From contig NZ_CP064942.1 of NCBI RefSeq assembly GCF_015679265.1, positions 2,956,001 to 3,020,000 on the forward strand: a DNA stretch of 64,000 bases. The letters run 5' to 3'. This document shows, one piece after another, positions 57,964 to 64,000 of this stretch. Position 1 is the first letter of the stretch, and every line of letters starts with the position of its first letter. Position numbers and translations under genes: made by a program. This DNA comes from Pontivivens ytuae. Lineage in GTDB: Bacteria > Pseudomonadota > Alphaproteobacteria > Rhodobacterales > Rhodobacteraceae. Below the pieces are notes generated by a model. That model worked only from the letters and a program-made list of their open reading frames with translations. It had not been told where the DNA came from and searched no databases.

Positions 57964-60900
57964 TTATGTCTCAAGACCCGCTGCGCGCCGCGCCTCCATA
58001 TGCGCGATCGCCGGCGGGCCGGCCTCGTCGATCATGCACGCGGCCTCGGCCCATTCTGTGATGTTTCGCACATCCCGGTGAAAGGCCGCGGCGGGCCGGG
58101 CCACCGGCATGATCTTGGCGAACCGCGCGAGGGCGCGGAGTGCCCGCCGATCCTCCGCCGCCGCCCGCGTGTCGTCGGGCCGCGCCTCGGCCACCACGCC
58201 TGTGACGGTGGCGAGCCAGCTCAGCCCCGCGTGAAGGTGCCAGGCCGCGGGCGGCCGCGCCTCGGCAAGGTCGAGCGCCTGCCGCGCTTCCTCCCGCGCG
58301 GCACCCAGATCGCCGTCCCGCAGCTCCGCCATGGCGAGGGTCGCCTGCGCGAACACCTGCTCGGCCGGATTGAGATGCGGGTGGGTCCGCAGCGCGCGCA
58401 GCGCATCCTTGGCCGAGCCGGGCAGGGGGTCCGCCTCTTGGAACGCCGCACCCAGCCGCGCGGTCAGCCACCAGGAGCGGATCTGCGCGCTCACCCGGCT
58501 GTCCATCCGCGCGCCGAGCTCTTCGAGCAGCGGATCCTCCGGCGTCAGCAGCCCCTGCGCCATCCGGTTGTGCAGGATCGTCGCGACCGTCTGCCGCCAG
58601 CGGCCCATCGCCCCAAGTTCGGCATAGAGCGTCATGGCGCGGTCGCCCATCTCCCGCGTCCGCGCCCAGTCGGCCCGCCCGCCATACATCACTTGCGCGA
58701 CCAGCGAGGCGAAGGCGACGTCGTGCCGGTCGCCCCGCGCCTCGGCCACCTCATGCGCGCGGCGGGAGTAGAAATCGGCGAGCGGGCGCAGGCCCGACGT
58801 CTCGAATCCGATCGAAAGCGCGGCGAAGCCCGCCACGATCTCCCGCACCTGGCCCACCCGCTCGGCGGTGTTGAGCGAGGCGAGGGTGTGCAGCAGCACC
58901 GCATCGATCCGGCTGTCGAAATAGGCGATCTCGGCGAGCAGGCGGTGTGCGCGCGCCATCAGGGCGCCATGCCTGACCGGCCCGCCCCAGCGCCCCGCCA
59001 CCCGGTGGAGCACCTGCCGCCCCAGCGCAGGCAATAGCTGCGCCACCCGCCCCGCCGCGCGGCCCGCCACCGGGGTACCGGCGAAGGCCAGCGCCTCCTG
59101 CAACCGCGCCTCGGCCATCCGCATCTCGACCGCCTCCAGCCCCGCCTCGCCCTCCACCATCAGGAGGGAGAGCCGGTCCTCCTCGGCCAGTGTCACGCCA
59201 TGCTCGTCCGCGCGCCGCCGTGCCTCGGAGGCCTGTGACAAAGCCTCGGCATGGGCGAAGAGCGCCACGGCCCGCTCCGCCAGCTTCTGGTGGGCCGCCA
59301 CCGCCTCCACCTGTCGTTCGGCCCCGGCGAAATGGCGGGCGCGCTCGGCCAGATCCTCGGCCAGCCCCAGCTCGATCACCCGCCCGTGCAGCCAGCTCCG
59401 CTGCGCGAAGGAGAGGGCGTCGTAGCTCACCTCCCACACCAGGTCGTTGCCGAAGGCGTGCTGATCCTCGCCGACCGGGCGCACCAGCCCTGCCTCGGCC
59501 AGCCGCGCGAGCCGGGTCGTGACCTCGGGATCCTGCGCCAGCGCTGCAAGCGAGCCCGCGCCGAAACGCCGCCCGATCACGGCCGCCGCGCTCAGCACCG
59601 CCCGATCGGCTGTCTCAAGCTGGTCAAGGCGCGCGGCCACCAGGTCGCGCAGGGTGCCGGGCGTGAGGCTCCGGTGATCCGGGCTCGCCGGTTCCGCCGT
59701 CGGCAGCCGCACCGTGTCGCCGGTCACCGCCAGCCGCCCCTCGGCCAGCAGACCGCGGGCGAGCTCCTCGAGGAACAGCGGGTTGCCCTCGCTCGCCTCG
59801 TGAAGCTGGCGCGCCGTCTCCGGCTCGCAGAGCCGCGCGTCGAGCAGGGTGCAGAGCAGCGCCGCACTTTCCCGCACCGTCAGCGGCGGGACCGCGATGG
59901 CGGGCGCGGGCTCCGTCGCCCCCCGCCGCGCGAGCACGACGCGCAGCGCGCCGCGCATCGCCAGCCGCTCCAGCACCACGCGGGAGCCGCTGTCGAGATA
60001 TTGCGCATCGTCGACCAGGATCAGGCACTTGGTGCCGGCCGCGCTGGCCGCGCCCAGCCGCTCCGCCAGATCATCCTCGATGTTCTGCTGCTGCCGCTCC
60101 CCCGCGCTGTCGAGCCCGCCGAGCGCGGGCAGTTCCGCACCCAGGGTGGCCAGCACCCGCAGCACCGCGTCATAGGGCAGATCCGCCCCGTCGGGCCGCA
60201 GCACCGGTTCGGCGACTGTCCAGTTATCGGCATGCGCGGCCGCGGATAGCGCGGCGAGCATGTGACTCTTCCCGATGCCCCGCGGTCCCACGACCTCCGC
60301 CGGGGCCCGGGGGCGACCGGGCCGTGCGAGCCAGGGGGCCAGCACCGGTGGCGCGGTCGCCCGCCCGCCCTCCTGCCGGCGCTGAGGGATTCCCGGATCG
60401 GCGAGGCGCACGACCTCCACCGGCGCGCTCGCCCCCTTCACCTCGCGCATATGCGCCCCGGTGAAGGCGAGCCCCGCGCCCGAGCGCACCGCCGTCGCCG
60501 CATCCGTGAGCGGCCCGTCGCCTGCCCCCTGCATCAGCCGGGTGGCCAGTGCGGAGGGCCAGCCGAAGGTCGAGACGGTCCGCAGCTCCGGATGTCCGTA
60601 GCGGCTGAAGAACAACCGTCCGCCGGCGACGCCCACCGGCATCCGCGCACCGCCCTCGCCGATATCCGACCAGATGGCGGCCGCCGCGCGCAGCGCCCGC
60701 CGCTCCCGCTCCGCCGGGCCCTGCGGCGGCAGGCCGAAGACGGCGTGCAGGATGATGCCCTTCTCCTCGGCCATCATGTTGACCGGCACTCCGCCCCAGG
60801 GGGCAAGCTGCGCGCGCACCCGCTTCAGCCTCGCGGCCAGCCGCTCGGGCGTCACGACCGCGCCTTCGCCGCCCTGCGCAAGGTCCACCGACAGCACCAC

Positions 60901-61593
60901 GAGATCGCGGAACGCGCCGCCCGCCGCCGAGCCGTTGAGCTGCCGCCAGAGCATCGCGAGTGGCGTCCGGTCATGGTCGGGCCGCGGCAGATCGCCGAGC
61001 TCCATCCGCGGGGCCGGTGCATCCGCCCGCCGCCGCAGCAGGCGCGCCGTTCCACCCGTCCGCGTCTCCAGCTCCAACAGAGCGCTCGCCCGTGCCGCAT
61101 CCGCGGGACAGACAACGATCTCGCCTGGTGTCGCTGCTCCGTTGAGGCGCGCCGCCTCGCTGATCGCGGGGCCGAGGGCGGCCCACATCTCCTCCGTCTC
61201 CTCGCCTCCAAGCCGACACAGCTCCACCCCGCCGCTCGCGAGGCTGATCCGCGCCTTCAGCGGTGGTGGCAGCGTTGCGGCCACGTCGAGCGCCGCCCCG
61301 GCCGCCGCCGCGAAGCCCGCACCATCGGCTCCCGCCTCGGGCCACAGCGCCACCAGCGCATCGCCCGCGAAGGTCGCGACCATGCCGCCCGCCCGCTGCA
61401 CCGCGCCGATCGTCGCTTCGAAAAAGGCGTCGAGGTGGCCCGCCAGCCGCTCCGCCCCCCGCGGCCCCTCGTCGGCCAGCGCGCGGGCCAGCGTCGAGAA
61501 ACCGGCGAGGTCCACATGCAGCACGACGGCATCCGGCGCGCTCCACAGCGCGTCGAGGCCGCCCGCTCGCGATGGCACGAGGGCTAGCGTCAT
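57964..61593 (-). CDS. Soluble-adenylyl-cyclase-like protein: two cyclase domains, P-loop ATPase, helical repeat tail
   Basis: A 1209-residue protein. Class III cyclase domain 1 (about 22-185) keeps metal Asp residues D28 (VDLAGF) and D78 (AGDA) and R149, but the usual catalytic Asn (VN-aARL) is S145. Domain 2 (about 230-400) lacks the metal Asps and carries EKGIILHAVFGLPP near 277, the degenerate partner domain. An ATPase follows with Walker A GPRGIGKS (436-443) and Walker B CLILVDDA (523-530), then a long helical TPR-like tail (about 750-1200). This is the ADCY10/soluble adenylyl cyclase layout. It leads an operon with the FAD and ADC genes. The serine substitution could reduce activity. 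Confidence 0.82.
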   Translation of the reverse strand: MTLALVPSRAGGLDALWSAPDAVVLHVDLAGFSTLARALADEGPRGAERLAGHLDAFFEATIGAVQRAGGMVATFAGDALVALWPEAGADGAGFAAAAGAALDVAATLPPPLKARISLASGGVELCRLGGEETEEMWAALGPAISEAARLNGAATPGEIVVCPADAARASALLELETRTGGTARLLRRRADAPAPRMELGDLPRPDHDRTPLAMLWRQLNGSAAGGAFRDLVVLSVDLAQGGEGAVVTPERLAARLKRVRAQLAPWGGVPVNMMAEEKGIILHAVFGLPPQGPAERERRALRAAAAIWSDIGEGGARMPVGVAGGRLFFSRYGHPELRTVSTFGWPSALATRLMQGAGDGPLTDAATAVRSGAGLAFTGAHMREVKGASAPVEVVRLADPGIPQRRQEGGRATAPPVLAPWLARPGRPRAPAEVVGPRGIGKSHMLAALSAAAHADNWTVAEPVLRPDGADLPYDAVLRVLATLGAELPALGGLDSAGERQQQNIEDDLAERLGAASAAGTKCLILVDDAQYLDSGSRVVLERLAMRGALRVVLARRGATEPAPAIAVPPLTVRESAALLCTLLDARLCEPETARQLHEASEGNPLFLEELARGLLAEGRLAVTGDTVRLPTAEPASPDHRSLTPGTLRDLVAARLDQLETADRAVLSAAAVIGRRFGAGSLAALAQDPEVTTRLARLAEAGLVRPVGEDQHAFGNDLVWEVSYDALSFAQRSWLHGRVIELGLAEDLAERARHFAGAERQVEAVAAHQKLAERAVALFAHAEALSQASEARRRADEHGVTLAEEDRLSLLMVEGEAGLEAVEMRMAEARLQEALAFAGTPVAGRAAGRVAQLLPALGRQVLHRVAGRWGGPVRHGALMARAHRLLAEIAYFDSRIDAVLLHTLASLNTAERVGQVREIVAGFAALSIGFETSGLRPLADFYSRRAHEVAEARGDRHDVAFASLVAQVMYGGRADWARTREMGDRAMTLYAELGAMGRWRQTVATILHNRMAQGLLTPEDPLLEELGARMDSRVSAQIRSWWLTARLGAAFQEADPLPGSAKDALRALRTHPHLNPAEQVFAQATLAMAELRDGDLGAAREEARQALDLAEARPPAAWHLHAGLSWLATVTGVVAEARPDDTRAAAEDRRALRALARFAKIMPVARPAAAFHRDVRNITEWAEAACMIDEAGPPAIAHMEARRAAGLET

Positions 61594-61781
61594 CGAGGAT
61601 CCCGTTCAGTCCCGTCGAACCGCGGCGCACGCGCCCGTCCCATGGGCACGCAAAACCAGTCCATCGTCGTGCTTAACAGATGATCGGCGAGGCGCGCGGG
61701 TTTTTTGCGGGTGACCCGGCGACCCTTGCGCGCGGCCCCGGTTCCCTGAGACAAGGGGGCGTCCCTGTCGGAGAGCCCACC

Positions 61782-62969
61782 TTGACCGATTTCGCTGCCA
61801 CACGCTGCCTCTTCCACCTGCCCGAGGGGATGATCTACCTCGACGGCAACTCGCTGGGCCCGCTGCCGAAGTCCGCGGCCGAGCGCGTCGCCGCCATGAT
61901 GCGGGACGAGTGGGGCGAGATGCTGATTGGCGGCTGGAACAGGGCCGGCTGGATGGCGCAGCCCATGGCGCTGGGCGACCGCATTGGGGCGCTGATCGGG
62001 GCGGAGCCGGGCCACGTGACCGTCGGCGACACGCTCTCGATCAAGGTCTACCAGGCGCTGGCCGCAGCCCTTGCGATGACCGACCGCAAGGTGATCCTCA
62101 GCGACAACGGTAATTTTCCAAGCGATCTCTACATAGCGGAGGGGCTGATCGGCACTTTGGGCCGCGGCCACGAACTGCGCGTCGTGGAGCCGGAGGCTGT
62201 GGAAGATACCCTGGATGAGAGCATCGGCGTCCTGATGCTGACCGAGGTCGACTACCGCACCGGCCGCCTCCACGACATGAAGGGGCTGACGGAGAAGGCT
62301 CACGCGCTCGGCATCGTCACAGTCTGGGACCTCGCCCATTCCGCCGGCGCGTTGTCTGTGGATGTGAGCGGCACCCGTGCCGATTTCGCCGTCGGCTGCA
62401 CCTACAAATACCTCAACGGCGGCCCGGGTGCTCCTGCCTTTATCTACGTCGCGCCGCGCCATGCGGAGACGGCGCGGCCCGCGCTCTGCGGCTGGCTGGG
62501 CCACGAGGCGCCGTTCGCCTTCGACCCCGACTACCGCCCCGGCGCGGGCGTCGAGCGGATGCGGGTCGGCACGCCCCCGATCCTGCAATTTGCCGCCCTC
62601 AATGCGGCGCTCGACGCCTGGGACGGCGTGGATATGGCGGATCTGCGCGCCGCCTCCCAACGCCTATCGGAGCGCTTCATCGCCGAGGTCGAGGCGCGCA
62701 CCGACCTCGTCCTCGCCTCCCCCCGCGACCCCGCCCGGCGCGGCTCGCAAGTCAGCTTCCGCCACCCCGACGGCTACGCGGTCATGCAGGCCCTGATCGC
62801 CCGCGGTGTGATCGGAGATTTCCGCGCCCCCGACATCCTCCGCTTCGGCTTCACCCCGCTTTATCTGGGCGAAGAGGAGGTTGTGGAGGCCGCCGCGATC
62901 CTGTCCGAGATCCTCACCACCGGCACCTGGGACCGGGCCGAGTTCCACCAGCGGCAGGCGGTGACATGA
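61782..62969 (+). CDS. kynU: Kynureninase
   Basis: A 395-residue PLP enzyme that cleaves L-kynurenine to anthranilate and alanine. [21 protein letters not shown] near residue 9 is the family N-terminus, [16 protein letters not shown] near 180 precedes the PLP lysine K209 ([14 protein letters not shown]), and RVGTPPILQ and [17 protein letters not shown] complete it. The start TTG at 61782 has GGAGAG 8 bases before it and gives the usual length; an ATG at 61680 would add 34 residues without similarity. It opens the kyn operon with the next two genes. Confidence 0.9.
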   Translation: MTDFAATRCLFHLPEGMIYLDGNSLGPLPKSAAERVAAMMRDEWGEMLIGGWNRAGWMAQPMALGDRIGALIGAEPGHVTVGDTLSIKVYQALAAALAMTDRKVILSDNGNFPSDLYIAEGLIGTLGRGHELRVVEPEAVEDTLDESIGVLMLTEVDYRTGRLHDMKGLTEKAHALGIVTVWDLAHSAGALSVDVSGTRADFAVGCTYKYLNGGPGAPAFIYVAPRHAETARPALCGWLGHEAPFAFDPDYRPGAGVERMRVGTPPILQFAALNAALDAWDGVDMADLRAASQRLSERFIAEVEARTDLVLASPRDPARRGSQVSFRHPDGYAVMQALIARGVIGDFRAPDILRFGFTPLYLGEEEVVEAAAILSEILTTGTWDRAEFHQRQAVT

Positions 62970-63337
62970 GCGTCCGCATCGAGTACCGGGACCCCGAGGC
63001 TCGGGCCTGGGCGATGAAGACCTACGGCCTCGCCGCCGCGGCAGCTTTCCTCGGCTGCCTCTTCGCACTGAACGCGCCCACTTGGACGACGCCTTTCCTG
63101 CATGGAGCGTTCAGCGGCCCGCTAGGTCTGGTCGCCGCCGGCCTCTTCGCACGATATCCCCGCGAGGTGCGCCAGGTTGCACGCATCGGCGTCGTGGGAA
63201 CGCTCGGGATCGACGTTCTGCAGCTCGTCCTGAACAATGGCGGCGCCTTCTTTCTCGGCTGGGTGTTTCTCGCGATCTGGGGTGTGCTGGGGCTGAGGCT
63301 CGACGGCCTGCTCGCCTCGCTGGAGAATGCGGAATGA
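62966..63337 (+). CDS. Small membrane protein between kynU and kynA
   Basis: A 123-residue protein with four hydrophobic segments (about residues 20-40, 47-63, 72-88, 94-112) and a short hydrophilic N-terminus. Overlaps of ATGA with kynU and with kynA show tight translational coupling, so it is expressed in fixed ratio with the kynurenine enzymes. It could be a transporter-like or membrane-anchor protein for the pathway. No family is recognised. Confidence 0.7.
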   Translation: MSVRIEYRDPEARAWAMKTYGLAAAAAFLGCLFALNAPTWTTPFLHGAFSGPLGLVAAGLFARYPREVRQVARIGVVGTLGIDVLQLVLNNGGAFFLGWVFLAIWGVLGLRLDGLLASLENAE

Positions 63338-64000
63338 CCACCCCCGTCACCGACTTCTCCGACCGCATGTCCTACACCGACTACCTGCATCTCGACGCGG
63401 TGCTGACCGCGCAGCATCCGCTGTCGGACGCCCATGACGAGATGCTGTTCATCGTGCAGCATCAGACGTCGGAGCTCTGGATGCGCCTCGCCATCCACGA
63501 ACTCGACGCGGCCCGCGCCGCGCTGGCCGAGGACGACATCCGCCCCGCCTTCAAGATGCTCGCCCGGGTCGCCCGGATCTTCGAGCAGCTCAACGGCGCC
63601 TGGGACGTGCTGCGCACCATGACGCCCGCCGACTACACCCGGTTTCGCGAGAGCCTCGGCCAGTCCTCCGGCTTCCAGTCGTGGCAGTACCGACGCATCG
63701 AATACATGCTGGGCAATCGCAATCCCGCGATGCTGAAACCCCACGCCCACCGCCTGGATCTGGTCGAGGCGTTGGAGGCCGAGCGCCAGCGTCCCTCGCT
63801 CTACGACGTGGCGCTTGCCCGCCTCGCCGAGGTCGCCGACCTGCCTGCCGAGGTACTCAATCGCGACCTCACCCAGCCCTACCGCGCCGACCCGCGCGTC
63901 ACTGCCGCCTGGGCCACGATCTACCGCGCTCCCGAGGCGTACTGGCACCTCTACGAGCTGGCCGAGAAGCTGGTGGACATGGAGGACTACTTCCGCCGCT
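63334..64000 (+). CDS. kynA: Tryptophan 2,3-dioxygenase (partial, runs off the window)
   Basis: The first 222 codons of a heme dioxygenase that opens the indole ring of tryptophan to N-formylkynurenine, the first step of the kynurenine route. [21 protein letters not shown], then [23 protein letters not shown] (residues about 35-57) and [19 protein letters not shown] are TDO hallmarks. The gene continues past the window; it overlaps the preceding membrane-protein gene (ATGA). With kynU it forms the core of the tryptophan-to-anthranilate pathway; kynB is not visible. Confidence 0.93.
   Translation, partial: MTTPVTDFSDRMSYTDYLHLDAVLTAQHPLSDAHDEMLFIVQHQTSELWMRLAIHELDAARAALAEDDIRPAFKMLARVARIFEQLNGAWDVLRTMTPADYTRFRESLGQSSGFQSWQYRRIEYMLGNRNPAMLKPHAHRLDLVEALEAERQRPSLYDVALARLAEVADLPAEVLNRDLTQPYRADPRVTAAWATIYRAPEAYWHLYELAEKLVDMEDYFRR

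Noticed and set aside
56425..59037. An 870-codon open frame on the plus strand opposite FAD oxidoreductase 2 and the cyclase gene
   Set aside because: Its product is dominated by Arg, Pro, Ala, His and Gly without domains, and the minus-strand frames have full family motifs. GC-rich genes commonly give such shadows.
61680..61781. ATG start for kynU at 61680
   Set aside because: The extra 34 residues match no kynureninase N-terminus; the TTG with GGAGAG gives the standard protein.

Overview
The window comes from a GC-rich alphaproteobacterium, most likely a member of the Rhodobacteraceae (Roseobacter group). The basis is gene content and style: mur gene order, TRAP-free but Liv-rich transport, pca and kyn catabolism, adrenodoxin-type ferredoxin, MoxR/DUF58/DUF4159 block, very frequent ATGA/TGATG gene overlaps, and a short repeat with the core GCCGGAGGC next to CCAAATA that sits just after stop codons. 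No species can be named from the sequence alone. Both edges cut genes: murE at the left and kynA (tryptophan 2,3-dioxygenase) at the right.

Layout. 1-4.3 kb: peptidoglycan precursor genes murE(end)-murF-mraY-murD. 4.3-9.3 kb: Tat-type metallo-beta-lactamase-fold hydrolase, DegP-like periplasmic protease, an RTX-repeat protein, a 2Fe-2S ferredoxin and a VCBS-type secreted protein. 9.4-16.3 kb: purD, then gpmI-envC-ctpA-rppH (glycolysis, amidase activation, processing protease, RNA 5' end), a lipoprotein and a DUF1285 protein. 16.4-23.3 kb: a MoxR ATPase, DUF58 and two large membrane proteins. 23.4-30.6 kb: DUF599 protein, glycolate oxidase glcDEF, trypsin-like protease, an Hsp20 gene with a candidate RpoH promoter and RNA thermometer, and a DUF4344 protein. 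31.1-43.9 kb: a long operon-like run combining a fatty-acid-type acyl-CoA ligase, a complete Liv-type ABC importer with two paralogous binding proteins, and a phenylacetate-CoA-ligase-like protein. 44.3-51.5 kb: ThiE-like protein, small ATPase, cupin, pcaB with a divergent IclR regulator, tRNA-Asn, pcaD, pcaF, and a TetR regulator with several matching operators. 51.8-61.6 kb: the most unusual locus: a Crp/Fnr regulator, two related carotenoid-desaturase-like FAD proteins, an acetoacetate-decarboxylase-family protein and a 1209-residue protein with the architecture of soluble adenylyl cyclase (two cyclase domains, P-loop ATPase, helical repeat tail). 61.8-64 kb: kynurenine pathway genes kynU and kynA with a small membrane protein between them.

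Functional links. The ABC importer, the two CoA ligases and the pca genes together suggest uptake and degradation of aromatic or related carboxylic acids (inference). The cyclase next to a cyclic-nucleotide-type regulator suggests a local cAMP circuit controlling an undefined oxidative pathway (inference).

Two genome-scale oddities run through the window. First, many spacers inside operons are filled with dispersed repeats, yet in seven of them a reading frame starts on the upstream stop codon and ends on the downstream start codon, so translation could pass through the insertion. Second, at least three families of dispersed palindromic repeats occupy the longer gaps. No CRISPR array, transposase, phage gene or rRNA was seen.
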